In this document: positions 8,329-16,793 of the stretch, in pieces
How positions within the stretch are numbered: position 1 is the stretch's first letter
How the letters are laid out: each line of letters begins with the position of its first letter
Assembly: GCF_006716425.1 (NCBI RefSeq)
Contig: NZ_VFOZ01000003.1
Span: 248,001 to 312,000 of the forward strand
Origin: Actinoallomurus bryophytorum
GTDB lineage: Bacteria; Actinomycetota; Actinomycetes; Streptosporangiales; Streptosporangiaceae
Reading direction: 5' to 3'
DNA length: 64,000 nucleotides
Program-made: the position numbers and the translations under genes
The notes under the pieces: model-generated
Databases searched by the model: none
Seen by the model: only the letters and a program-made list of their open reading frames with translations
Told to the model about the DNA's origin: nothing

Positions 8329-9324
8329 ATGGAGGCCGCACGGGTGAAGGCGTGGGGCCTGGGATTCGGGGTCTTCTCCTCGGTGGCGTTCGGGACCTCC
8401 GGAGCGTTCGGCAAGGCGCTGATCGGCGCGGGCATGTCGCCGCTCCAGGCGTCCTGGACGCGTGTGGCCGGCGCGACGGTGGTCCTGGTGCCGGTGATGC
8501 TGGCCCTGAGATGGCGCGTCGCCGGGGCGGCCGTACGGCGGTGCTGGCGGGTTCTCCTCCTGAACGGCCTGATGGGCGTGGCGGGCTGCCAGTCCTTCTA
8601 CTTCGTCGCCGCCTCGCGCCTGCCGGTCGGGGTCGCCATCCTGCTGGAGTTCACCGGCCCCGTCCTGGTCGTGGCCTGGACCCGTTTCGTGCTGCGCACG
8701 TCACTGCCGCGCTCGGCGGCGGTGGGTGTCGGCATCTCCCTGATCGGGCTCTCGTGCGTGGTGGAGGTGTGGTCCGGGCTGCGCCTCGACCTGCTGGGCG
8801 TGCTGGCCGGGCTCGGGGCGGCGGCCTGCCAGGCGGCCTTCTTCCTTTCCGCCGAGCGTGCGAGCGGCCAGATCGACCCGCTGGTGATGACCGCCGCGGG
8901 CTTTTCGATCGCGACGGTGGCGCTCGTCTTCGTCGCCCCGCCGTGGCACATCCCCTGGCACGTGCTCACCTCCGACGTCGCCGTCGGCCGGCACACCCCG
9001 CCCGGCTGGCTTCTGCTCGTCCTGCTGGTCCTGGTCAGCACCGTCGCCGCGTACATCACCAGCGTCGCGGCCGTGCAGCGGCTGTCGGCGGCGATCGCGG
9101 GCGCCGTGGGCTACGTCGAGGCGGTCGGCGCGGCCCTGTTCGCCTGGCTTACTCTGGGCGAGCACCTGTCTCCGGTCCAGCTCGCCGGGGGCGTGATCGT
9201 ACTGGCCGGCGCGTTCGTGGCCCAGCGGTCCGTCGCCTCGCACGAGCCGGCGGCCGGGGAGATGGCCGCCATGGAGCTGGCCGGTGTCACGAGCACCGCC
9301 GATGAGAGGTCCAGGACGACCTGA
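8329..9324 (+). CDS. EamA family (DMT superfamily) transporter
   Basis: A 331-residue membrane protein with about ten helices arranged as two EamA repeats. The first begins FGVFSSVAFGTSGAFGKAL, and the second ends in TLGEHLSPVQLAGGVIVLAG, the typical final-helix motif of RhtA/YdcZ-like exporters. It probably exports an amino acid or small metabolite. A GTG codon lies directly before the ATG at 8329; AAGAGG upstream fits either. The stop codon overlaps the peroxiredoxin start (TGATG), so the two are translationally coupled. Confidence 0.88.
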   Translation: MEAARVKAWGLGFGVFSSVAFGTSGAFGKALIGAGMSPLQASWTRVAGATVVLVPVMLALRWRVAGAAVRRCWRVLLLNGLMGVAGCQSFYFVAASRLPVGVAILLEFTGPVLVVAWTRFVLRTSLPRSAAVGVGISLIGLSCVVEVWSGLRLDLLGVLAGLGAAACQAAFFLSAERASGQIDPLVMTAAGFSIATVALVFVAPPWHIPWHVLTSDVAVGRHTPPGWLLLVLLVLVSTVAAYITSVAAVQRLSAAIAGAVGYVEAVGAALFAWLTLGEHLSPVQLAGGVIVLAGAFVAQRSVASHEPAAGEMAAMELAGVTSTADERSRTT

Positions 9325-9890
9325 TGAGCGATCTGAACCAGCTGCCCGCCGACCTGCCCGTCCCCGAGGACGACGGTGCGGCCGACCATCTCACCGGCCT
9401 GGCCGCACCGCCCGTCGAACTGCCCGACACCGCGGGGGAGACCGTCCGCATCGACGCGCTCGGCGCGGGCCGTACGGTGCTCTACGTCTACCCGCTCACC
9501 GGCCGCCCCGGCACCGACCTGCCGCAGGGCTGGGACGCCATCCCCGGGGCCCGCGGCTGCACCACCGAGGCCTGCGACTTCCGCGACCACCACCAGGATC
9601 TTCTCGCGGCCGGGGCCGGGCGGGTGTTCGGGCTGTCCAGCCAGGACCTCGCCTATCAGGAGGAGGTCGTCGAACGGCTCCGCCTGCCGTTCGCGATGCT
9701 GTCCGACCTGACCCTGAGCCTGGCGGGCGCGCTGGACCTGCCCACGTTCGAGGCCGGCGGGCGGACGCTCTTCAAACGCCTGACACTGATCATCCGGGAC
9801 GGCGTCATCGAGCACGTCTTCTACCCCGTCTTCCCGCCGAACGAGCACGCACGGCAGGTCCTCGCCTGGCTCCGCGACAACCCGGCGTAG
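9324..9890 (+). CDS. peroxiredoxin, BCP/PrxQ type
   Basis: A 188-residue thioredoxin-fold peroxidase. The motif GCTTEACDFRDHH carries two Cys five residues apart, as in atypical 2-Cys BCP/PrxQ enzymes where they are the peroxidatic and resolving residues. VFGLSSQD and MLSDLTLSLA match later family blocks. It would reduce hydroperoxides using thioredoxin. Its start overlaps the EamA stop by one base, so it is probably made from the same transcript, linking the exporter to peroxide stress. The gap to the next convergent gene is only 12 bp. Confidence 0.85.
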   Translation: MSDLNQLPADLPVPEDDGAADHLTGLAAPPVELPDTAGETVRIDALGAGRTVLYVYPLTGRPGTDLPQGWDAIPGARGCTTEACDFRDHHQDLLAAGAGRVFGLSSQDLAYQEEVVERLRLPFAMLSDLTLSLAGALDLPTFEAGGRTLFKRLTLIIRDGVIEHVFYPVFPPNEHARQVLAWLRDNPA

Positions 9891-9902
9891 AGACGCGGGC
9901 CA

Positions 9903-10640
9903 TCACGCGTGGCGGCGGATGAAGGTACGGGTGCCGACCGTGACCGCCGCCACCGCGAACGCCAGCGAGACACCGGCGCCGGCCGCCAAGGTGCCCGAGG
10001 CGTAGTGGCCGGCGAAGGCCGCCCGCATGCCCTCCACGACATAGCGGAAGGGCGTCGCGCGAGAGATCGCGTCCAGCCAGCCCGGCGCCGCGGACATGGG
10101 CAGCAGCGCCCCGGACAGCAACAGCATCGGCACGATGAACGTGCTGGCCATCGGCGCGAACACCTCCTGGCGGCGCAGCACCAGCGCGAAGGCGTACGAC
10201 AGCGCGGCCAGGCTCACCGCGAGCGGCACGAGGAGCGCCGCGCCGATGGCCAGCCCGGCGGGCGGCACCCGGAGGCCGAACGCGAAGCCGACGGCGACGA
10301 CGAGCGCCGACTGGCCCAGCAGCACGACCACGTTGGTGAACACCCGGCCCAGGAGCAGCGCGATGCGGCTCGCGGGGGTGACGCGCTGGCGTTCGAGCAC
10401 GCCGAACCGCGCGTCGAACACGATGCCGAACCCGGCCAGGCCGGAGCTCAGCAGGGCCAGCTGCATCAGCACGCCGGGGACGAAGACCTGCCAGCTGCCG
10501 GGCCCGATGTAGGTGGTGAGCAGGGGGCCGAACAGCGCCAGGTTGAGCACGGGCTGGAGCACCCCGAAGACCAGGCCGGCCTTGCTGCCCATGGTGAGCC
10601 GGAGCTGGTGGGTGAAGATCAGCCAGATGTCACGCAGCAC
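9903..10640 (-). CDS. ABC-2 type transporter permease (DrrB-like)
   Basis: A 245-residue membrane subunit with about six helices. The central sequence FDARFGVLERQRVTPASRIALLLGR is the conserved ABC-2 cytoplasmic loop of daunorubicin-resistance-type permeases (quoted in pieces: the key parts are FDARFG and RVTPASR). LLLSGALLPMS is the usual fifth-helix motif. It forms an exporter with the ATPase encoded immediately upstream, whose 3' end overlaps this gene by 11 bp. The substrate is probably a hydrophobic drug or lipid-like compound. It is likely repressed by the divergent TetR gene at 11632. Confidence 0.88.
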   Translation of the reverse strand: MLRDIWLIFTHQLRLTMGSKAGLVFGVLQPVLNLALFGPLLTTYIGPGSWQVFVPGVLMQLALLSSGLAGFGIVFDARFGVLERQRVTPASRIALLLGRVFTNVVVLLGQSALVVAVGFAFGLRVPPAGLAIGAALLVPLAVSLAALSYAFALVLRRQEVFAPMASTFIVPMLLLSGALLPMSAAPGWLDAISRATPFRYVVEGMRAAFAGHYASGTLAAGAGVSLAFAVAAVTVGTRTFIRRHA

Positions 10641-11568
10641 GACCGGCCTCCCGCGTGGTCAGGGCCAGGAAGACGTCGTCGAGGGTGGGCCGGGTGAGCC
10701 GGATCGAGCGCGGCAGGACCCCCTGGGCGTCCAGGGCGCGGGTGAGTTCGATGAGGATGCGGTCGCCGTGCTCGACGGTGATCCTCAGCGTCCGCTCCTC
10801 GGCCCGTACGCTCCGCACGGCGGTGAGCCCGGCGAGCGCGTCGCGGGCGCGGCGTGCGTCTCCGTCGATCTCGACCGTGACGATGTCGCCGGACAGCCGG
10901 CGCTTCAGGTCCTCGGGCGTGCCCGCCCCGATGATCTCGCCCCGGTCGATGATGAGGATCCGGTCGCAGAGCGCGTCGGCCTCGTCCAGGTAGTGGGTGG
11001 TCAGGAAGACCGCGGTGCCGTGCTCGTCGCGCAGGTCACGGATGTGGCGCCAGACCTCGCCGCGGCTCTGCGGGTCCAGGCCGGTCGTCGGCTCGTCCAG
11101 GAAGATCAGCGCCGGCGTGTGGACGATGCCCAGGGCGATGTCGAGGCGCCGCCTCTGACCGCCGGACAGCGTCCCGATCTCCTGGTCGGCGAGCCCGAAG
11201 CGCTCCAGCAGCTCATGCGCCCGCGCCCGCGGGTCCGGCACCCGGTACAGCCGTGCCTGCAGGACCAGCTCCCGCGCCGCGGTGCAGGCGGGGTTGGTGC
11301 TGCCGCCCTGGGCGACGTACCCGATGCGGCGCCGTACGCCGGCCGGGTCGGTGGTCAGGTCGCGGCCGGCCACGGTGGCGGTGCCGGCGGTGGGGCGGAG
11401 CAGGGTCGTGAGCATCCGGAGAGTGGTCGTCTTGCCGGCGCCGTTCGGGCCGAGGAACCCGACGATCTCTCCCGCTCCGACGGTGAGGTCGACGCCGCGT
11501 ACGGCCTCGGCACCCGGAAAGGACTTGGCGAGGCCGCGCGCCTCGATGACGTGATCCATGCCGCACAC
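10630..11568 (-). CDS. ABC transporter ATP-binding protein (DrrA-like)
   Basis: A 312-residue ATPase with Walker A GPNGAGKTT, signature LSGGQRRRLDIA, Walker B LIFLDEPTTGLD and the switch His in FLTTHYLDEAD. The C-terminal 80 residues are the extra domain of DrrA-type ATPases, ending in RPTLDDVFLALT. It powers export together with the permease that follows with an 11-bp overlap. The ATG is at 11568. The 63-bp gap to the TetR gene holds repeated boxes at 11579-11610. Confidence 0.92.
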   Translation of the reverse strand: MCGMDHVIEARGLAKSFPGAEAVRGVDLTVGAGEIVGFLGPNGAGKTTTLRMLTTLLRPTAGTATVAGRDLTTDPAGVRRRIGYVAQGGSTNPACTAARELVLQARLYRVPDPRARAHELLERFGLADQEIGTLSGGQRRRLDIALGIVHTPALIFLDEPTTGLDPQSRGEVWRHIRDLRDEHGTAVFLTTHYLDEADALCDRILIIDRGEIIGAGTPEDLKRRLSGDIVTVEIDGDARRARDALAGLTAVRSVRAEERTLRITVEHGDRILIELTRALDAQGVLPRSIRLTRPTLDDVFLALTTREAGRAA

Positions 11569-11578
11569 CCTGACATAA

Positions 11579-11610
11579 TTTTGGGGTCACCACAAATTTG
11601 GAGTTACACC
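11579..11610. promoter_or_regulatory. imperfect direct repeats between the ABC exporter and TetR gene
   Basis: TTTTGGGGTCAC (from 11579) and ATTTGGAGTTACACC (11596-11610) are two similar AT-richer boxes about 17 bp apart in the 63-bp divergent gap. The outer TTTGG and CCAAA also form a loose dyad. This is the expected place for the operator through which the TetR protein at 11632 would repress both genes. The exact half-site is not certain. Confidence 0.45.
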
Positions 11611-11631
11611 AAAGTGGGTACCATCGTCGGC

Positions 11632-12285
11632 GTGGCAGAAGAGCTCAGCCTCCGCGAGCGCAAGAAGCGCGAGACCCGGCAGCGCATCGCGGACGTCGCC
11701 ATGGGGCTGTTCATGCTGCGCGGCTTCGAGAAGGTCACCGTGGCCGACGTGGCCGAGGCCGCCGACGTCTCGGTCAACACGGTCTTCAACTACTTCCCCA
11801 CCAAAGAGGACCTGTTCTTCGACCGGCAGGACGCCGCGGTGCAGAGCCTGGGCCGCGTCGTGGCCGACCGGAGGCCCGGCGAGTCCGCGGTGCGGGCGGT
11901 GCGCCGGGACTTCCACGCCGCACTGGACGAGCGCGACTGGCGCTACGGCATCACGGGCGGCAGCCCCGACTTCTCCCGCATGGTGAACGAGAGCCCGGCC
12001 CTCGTGGCCCGGATGCGCCAGATGGGCGACCTGCGCGAGGAATACCTCGCGCGGGTGCTGGCCGAGGAGACCGACGCCGGCCCCGACGATCCGACCCCAC
12101 GCTTGGTCGCCGCCCAGCTGGTCGCGCTGACCCGCGTCGTCGCCGGGGAGTTCCTGCGGCGGCGCCTGGCGGGGGAGAGCCTCCAGACCGTCCTGCCGCC
12201 GGTGCGCGCCGCCGCCGACCGCGGATTCGACCTGGTCGAGTCCGGTGTCGGCGCGTACGCGGTCAAGGATCCGCCTCCGGCGTAG
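11632..12285 (+). CDS. TetR family transcriptional regulator
   Basis: A 217-residue repressor. The N-terminal HTH reads RQRIADVAMGLFMLRGFEKV, then VADVAEAADVSVNTVFNYFP, the canonical TetR recognition helix and Tyr-Phe turn. The ligand-binding part is unremarkable. GTG at 11632 is preferred over GTG 11614 because the HTH follows at the usual distance; the frame is open far to the left but only as an antisense shadow of the ATPase gene. It is divergent from the DrrAB-like exporter and likely its repressor. Confidence 0.88.
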   Translation: MAEELSLRERKKRETRQRIADVAMGLFMLRGFEKVTVADVAEAADVSVNTVFNYFPTKEDLFFDRQDAAVQSLGRVVADRRPGESAVRAVRRDFHAALDERDWRYGITGGSPDFSRMVNESPALVARMRQMGDLREEYLARVLAEETDAGPDDPTPRLVAAQLVALTRVVAGEFLRRRLAGESLQTVLPPVRAAADRGFDLVESGVGAYAVKDPPPA

Positions 12286-12356
12286 CCCGGCCCCGAACCC
12301 GGGTAGGGATCCGAGGGGGACCGGGCGGTGGCATCACGTCCGGAAAAGGGGGTCCC

Positions 12357-13961
12357 GTGCGAGTCGTCGTCGATCTCACGCGCTGCCAGGGCTACGGCCA
12401 GTGCGTCTTCATGGCACCCGAGGTGTTCTCGATGACCGGCGCCGAGGCCCTCGCGTACGACCCGGAACCCTCCGAGGCCCAGCGCGGGCACGTGCTCCGC
12501 GCCGCCGCCGCCTGCCCGGTCCAGGCCCTGCACGTCGACCACGTGGGCGCGCCCGAACCGGACCACGAACCAGGCCCGCACCCGGCGCCGGACGGCGACG
12601 ACTTCAAACGCACCGGCCGGATCGTCATCGTCGGGGCCTCCCTGGCCGGCATGCGCGCGGCGGCGGTCCTGCGCAGGGAGGGTTTCGCCGGGTCGCTGAC
12701 GATGATCGGGGACGAGCCGGGCGAGCCCTACGACCGGCCACCGCTGTCCAAGCAGGTGCTCACCGGGCAGGTGCCCGCGCGCAACACCGTCCTGCCCCCG
12801 CTCGCCGGCCTCGGCGCGGAGTGGCTGTGCGGCGTGCCCGCCACCGGCCTGGACCTGGACCGGCGCCGGGTCCGCCTCGCCGACGGCCGCGACATCGGGT
12901 TCGACCGGCTGCTGATCGCCACCGGGACCCGTGCCCGGCCCTGGCCGGACGCGGCGGAGGCGGCCCTGGACGGTGTGGTCACGCTGCGCACCGCCGAGGA
13001 CGCGACCCGGCTCCGGCGGCGGCTCACCGGTGCGGGCCGGGTGCTGGTCATCGGCGCCGGGTTCACCGGGTCGGAGATCGCCTCGGTCTGCCGGCACCTG
13101 GGCCGCCCGGTCACGGTCGCCGAACGCGGGGCCGCGCCACTGGTCGGTGCGCTGGGCGGCGTGATCGGCGCGGTCGCCGCCGACCTGCAACGCGCCCATG
13201 GCGTGGACCTGCGCTGCGGGGTCAGCGTCACCGCGCTCGAAGGCGACGGCGGGCGGCTGCGGCGGGCCCGGCTGTCCGACGGCGACACCATCGAGGTCGA
13301 CCTGGCCGTCGCCGCGCTCGGCGCGGTCCGCAACGTCGAGTGGCTGGAGGGCTCGGGGCTGGCCGCCGGGCCGTGGGGGGTGGCCTGTGACGCCGGCTGC
13401 CGTGTCTTCGACATCAACGGCCTGGTCACCGACGACGTCTTCGCCGCCGGCGACGTCGCGCGCCTGCCCCATCCGGTCTATGAGTACCAGTTCCTGACGC
13501 TGGAGCACTGGGGGAACGCGGTCGCCCAGGCCGAGGTCGCCGCCCACAACATGGTCAGCGGCCAGACCCGGCGCTGGCCCCATCTGGCCCTGCCGGTCTT
13601 CTGGTCCAGTCAGTTCGGCGTCGACATCAAGTCGGTGGGCGTGCCGACGTTCGCCGACGAGGTGATGATCACGCAGGGGACGGTCGAGGAGCACCGGTTC
13701 GTCGCGGTGTACGGCTACCGCGGGCGGATCACCGCCGCGGTCACCTTCGACCAGGGCATGTGGCTGGAGTTCTACCAGGGCCTGATCGAGCAGGCCGCGC
13801 CGTTCCCGCCGGAGTTCCGCACCGTCGACCGGCCGGAGGCGACCAGCCCGGTCCCGGCCGAGGTGCCCGACCGGGTGGCCGCCAGCCACGGCGCGACCGT
13901 CGTGGTGACCGGCCACGACCCGGCCGAACGCCGCGCCTGGCTCGTACACCGGTCCCGATGA
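12357..13961 (+). CDS. ferredoxin-ferredoxin reductase fusion
   Basis: A 534-residue two-module electron carrier. Residues 1-65 are a small P450-type ferredoxin: Cys10, Tyr13, Cys16 (CQGYGQC), then APEVF and a third Cys in AAACPVQAL. With Tyr where a [4Fe-4S] protein has Cys, a [3Fe-4S] cluster is expected. After a Pro-rich linker, residues about 88-500 are a putidaredoxin-reductase-like flavoprotein: FAD site VIVGASLAGM, NAD(P) site VLVIGAGFTGSEIAS, and the C-terminal FWSSQFGVDIKSVG block. About 40 extra residues follow. GTG at 12357 has AAAAGGGGG upstream. It would pass electrons from NAD(P)H to the P450 encoded 79 bp downstream. Confidence 0.9.
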   Translation: MRVVVDLTRCQGYGQCVFMAPEVFSMTGAEALAYDPEPSEAQRGHVLRAAAACPVQALHVDHVGAPEPDHEPGPHPAPDGDDFKRTGRIVIVGASLAGMRAAAVLRREGFAGSLTMIGDEPGEPYDRPPLSKQVLTGQVPARNTVLPPLAGLGAEWLCGVPATGLDLDRRRVRLADGRDIGFDRLLIATGTRARPWPDAAEAALDGVVTLRTAEDATRLRRRLTGAGRVLVIGAGFTGSEIASVCRHLGRPVTVAERGAAPLVGALGGVIGAVAADLQRAHGVDLRCGVSVTALEGDGGRLRRARLSDGDTIEVDLAVAALGAVRNVEWLEGSGLAAGPWGVACDAGCRVFDINGLVTDDVFAAGDVARLPHPVYEYQFLTLEHWGNAVAQAEVAAHNMVSGQTRRWPHLALPVFWSSQFGVDIKSVGVPTFADEVMITQGTVEEHRFVAVYGYRGRITAAVTFDQGMWLEFYQGLIEQAAPFPPEFRTVDRPEATSPVPAEVPDRVAASHGATVVVTGHDPAERRAWLVHRSR

Positions 13962-14040
13962 CCGCACAGGCAGGAGGTCACATGGGTGAGGGAATCAGAA
14001 GGCACAGTCCCCTGGTCACTCCTCCGACGAAGGAGGAAAC

Positions 14041-15270
14041 ATGACCGAGAATCGTGCGTTCGGGCGGATCCTGGATCGCGCCAACCGCGCCGACCCGTAC
14101 CCGCTGTACGCCGAGCTCCGCAAGACTCCGGTGACGCTCCAGGAGGACGGCAGCTACGTCGTCAGCACCTACCGCGAGATCGTCGCGCTGCTGCACGACC
14201 CGCGCATCAGCTCCGACCGCCGCAACCTCGACGAGAGCTTCGCGGCACGCGAGCCGGGCGTGTCCGGGCAGCCGCCCGCCTTCATCGCGCTCGACCCGCC
14301 AGACCACGACCGGCTGCGGCGGCTGGCGATGCGCCACTTCGGTCCGCCCGGCACGCCGGACCGGGTCGAGAGCATGCGGCCCGAGCTCGCCGCGATCGTC
14401 ACCGGGCTGATCGACGCCCTCGCCGGGCGGGAGCGCGCCGACCTCGTCGAGACCGTCGCCTACCCGTTCCCGGTGACGGTGATCTGCCGGCTGCTCGGCG
14501 TGCCGCGCGAGGACGAGCCGAAGTTCCACGGCTGGTCGACCGAGATCGTGGAGACCATCGGCCCCGGCGAGGACGACATGGCCGAGCGCCAGCGCAGGCG
14601 CGACCGGGCCACCGGCGCGCTCGGGGACTATCTCGGCGACCTCGCCGACGCCCGCCTCGGCGATCCCGGGGACGACCTGCTGTCCGGCCTGCTGGCCGGG
14701 GGCGGCGAGCAGGGCGGCATGTCGCGCGCCGAGGTGGTCACGACCGCGACGCTGCTGCTGGTCGCCGGGCACGAGACGACCGTCAACCTGATCGCGAACG
14801 GCATGCTCACCCTGCTGCGCCACCCCGAGACGCTGGAACGGCTGCGGCACGAACCGGACCTGGTCTACGGCACGGTCGAGGAACTGCTCCGCTACGAGCC
14901 GCCGGTGCACTTTCCCGCGACGCGGGTGGCCCTCGATGACATCACCGTCGGCGACACGACCATCCCGCGCGGCGCGCCGATCGTGCTGGCACTCGCCGCG
15001 GGCAACCGTGACCCGGACTACGTCAGCGCCCCCGAGCGCTTCGACCCGTGCCGCGAGGCGAACCAGCACCTGGGCTTCGGCGGCGGCATCCACTACTGCT
15101 TCGGCGCTCCGCTGGCCCGGCTGGAGACGCAGGTCGCCCTCGGCGAGCTGGCGCGGCGGCTGCGGAACCCGCGGGCGGTCGCCGACCCGCCGCCGTACCG
15201 TCCGAGCTCCTCGCTGCGCGGGCCCCGCCGGCTGGTCGTCGACTTCGACGGCGTCAGACCGACGCGTTGA
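14041..15270 (+). CDS. cytochrome P450
   Basis: A 409-residue soluble bacterial P450. The I-helix reads LLLVAGHETTVN, the K-helix Glu-x-x-Arg lies in EELLRYEPPVH, and the haem ligand Cys is in FGGGIHYCFGAPLARLE. It should hydroxylate or oxidise a small molecule; the substrate is not evident. ATG is preceded by GAAGGAGGAA, the strongest ribosome site in the window. Electrons probably come from the ferredoxin-reductase fusion just upstream. Its last 17 bp overlap the 3' end of the truncated TetR gene on the other strand. Confidence 0.95.
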   Translation: MTENRAFGRILDRANRADPYPLYAELRKTPVTLQEDGSYVVSTYREIVALLHDPRISSDRRNLDESFAAREPGVSGQPPAFIALDPPDHDRLRRLAMRHFGPPGTPDRVESMRPELAAIVTGLIDALAGRERADLVETVAYPFPVTVICRLLGVPREDEPKFHGWSTEIVETIGPGEDDMAERQRRRDRATGALGDYLGDLADARLGDPGDDLLSGLLAGGGEQGGMSRAEVVTTATLLLVAGHETTVNLIANGMLTLLRHPETLERLRHEPDLVYGTVEELLRYEPPVHFPATRVALDDITVGDTTIPRGAPIVLALAAGNRDPDYVSAPERFDPCREANQHLGFGGGIHYCFGAPLARLETQVALGELARRLRNPRAVADPPPYRPSSSLRGPRRLVVDFDGVRPTR

Positions 15271-15790
15271 GCGCCCCGGCACGTGCGGCGGCCAGCGCCC
15301 CGCCCGCGGCACGGTCGGCCACCGCGGCGTCGACCGGCTCATGGGAGACGAACAGCCGGTAGTAGACCGGCGCGACCGCGGCGCGTACGACCTCGGCGGG
15401 GTCGACGTCGGCGCTCAGCTCGCCGCGCGCGACGGCGCGCGTGACGATGGCCGAGGACTGGTCGTGGCGGGCCATGAAGAAGGCGTGCAGGGCACGGGCG
15501 GCGTCGGCGTCGTGCATCGCGGCGGAGACGAAGGCGGTCGAGACGGGGCCCTCGCGAGGATCGGCGAAACCGTCGGCGACCAGCCGGGCGAGCGCGCGCA
15601 GGTCGCCCTCGATCGTGCCGGTGTCGGGCACCGGCCACGGCTCACCCCCGGCCAGCTCCAGCGCGTCGGCGATGAGGCCAGCGACGTTTCCCCACCGCCG
15701 GTAGACCGTGGTCTTGTGCACCCCTGACCGGGCCGCCACGCCCTCCACGGTCAGTGCGGTAAAGCCCCTGTCGGCGACCTGCGCGCCGCA
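15254..15790 (-). pseudogene. TetR family regulator, 5'-truncated
   Basis: Reading leftwards from about 15775 this is a clear TetR protein: VADRGFTALTVEGVAARSGV and HKTTVYRRWGNVAGLIADAL, then a normal ligand-binding region. Helix 1 of the HTH and the start codon are missing. Upstream of the Val-Ala-Asp-Arg-Gly-Phe block the frame runs straight into sequence that on the plus strand encodes an enterochelin-esterase-like protein, so it has no TetR homology. Translation from internal GTG codons would lack half of the DNA-binding domain. Probably non-functional; it may once have controlled the adjacent esterase gene. Confidence 0.7.
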
Positions 15791-16711
15791 GGCGGGCCTC
15801 TGGTCGAACCCTCCGGCGCGGACCTGCTGGTGACGTTCGTGCGGATCGGGCCGCAGCGGCAGGTGCCGGTGGGCGGCGCCCAGCTGTTCGAGGACCGCAA
15901 CGCGATCTCGCATCCGATGCGGCAGGTGGCGGACACGCAGGTGTGGCACCTCAGCGTGGTCGCACCGCGTGGGGTCACCACCGTCTACCAGTACCTGGTG
16001 GACGACCCGTTCCTGGACGCCGACCACGAGGACCTCGCACTGCTCGGCCGCCTCGTGGCCGAGTCACGCGAACGCTCCTACGCCGACCCGTTCAACCCCC
16101 GCCGCCTCTTCCCGCAGGCCGCGAAGATCGCCGGAGCCGGTGGGGAGGGCGCGATCGCGTCGGCGGTCGTCGCCTTCGTGGACGACCGCCGGACGGCATG
16201 AGCGCCCGGATGACCGAGATGGCCTGCCACCCGGCCACGACCCGGATGCCCACCGAGGAGCTGCTGCCGCTGCTGCGGTCGGCGTACGACCTGTCCGCGG
16301 AGGTGGTCGTCGGCGGGAACAGCCTCGGCGGCCTCGCCGCCTGCTTCGCGGCCTACGAACGCCCCGACGTCTTCGGGGCGGTGCCGTCGGTCTCGGACAG
16401 CCCGCTGGTGGGGCTTCCTGTCCGCGCCGGAGGGCTGGGGCAAGGACGGCGAGCCGGAGTGGCTGACCCGGCAGTACGCCGCGGCGCCACGAGGGCCGGT
16501 CCGGTTCTGGGTCGACGTCGGCCTGCTCGAGACCGGCGCGTCACCGCTGTCACCGGGCGTCGACCAGCGCGCCGCCAACCGGCATCTGCGCACGGTCCTC
16601 CAGGCCAAGGGCTACGACGTGACCTACCACGAGGCACCCGGCGGGCACGACTTCGCGACGTTCCGCCGCAGCGCGGTCAAGGGCCTCCAAGCCCTGCTCG
16701 GTACGGGATGA
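15785..16711 (+). pseudogene. enterochelin (siderophore) esterase-like pseudogene
   Basis: Three stretches in two frames together resemble an enterochelin esterase (Fes/esterase D fold). From 15788 the frame reads GGPLVEPSGADLLVTFVRIG, then DTQVWHLSVVAP and TTVYQYLVDDPF, the Fes N-terminal domain; it stops at 16201. A second frame from 16198 gives the nucleophile region VVVGGNSLGGLAACFAAYER. A third, from about 16412, gives EPEWLTRQYAAAPRGPVRFW and GGHDFATFRRSAVKGLQALL, the C-terminus with the catalytic His. The start, the linker between domains and reading-frame continuity are all lost. In a working gene it would release iron from ferric siderophores. Confidence 0.75.
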
Positions 16712-16793
16712 CGGGGCTCCTGCCGATCGGCCGGCGGGGACGCCGTCCACTCTGCTCCCTGGCCGAGGGCGTGGCGGCGGATATGGTGCGTCA

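Noticed and set aside
10513-12285. A 590-codon gene ending in the TetR domain
   Set aside because: The first 370 codons are antisense to the ABC ATPase; the HTH follows GTG 11632 at the normal distance.
11598-13961. A single 787-codon gene covering the ferredoxin-reductase fusion and sequence to its left
   Set aside because: The left 250 codons are out of frame with, and overlap, the well-supported TetR gene; ferredoxin homology begins exactly at GTG 12357 behind a good ribosome site.
12357-15270. A secondary-metabolite gene cluster around the P450
   Set aside because: No polyketide, peptide or terpene synthase, tailoring set or dedicated transporter accompanies the P450; neighbours are a TetR/ABC unit and pseudogenes.
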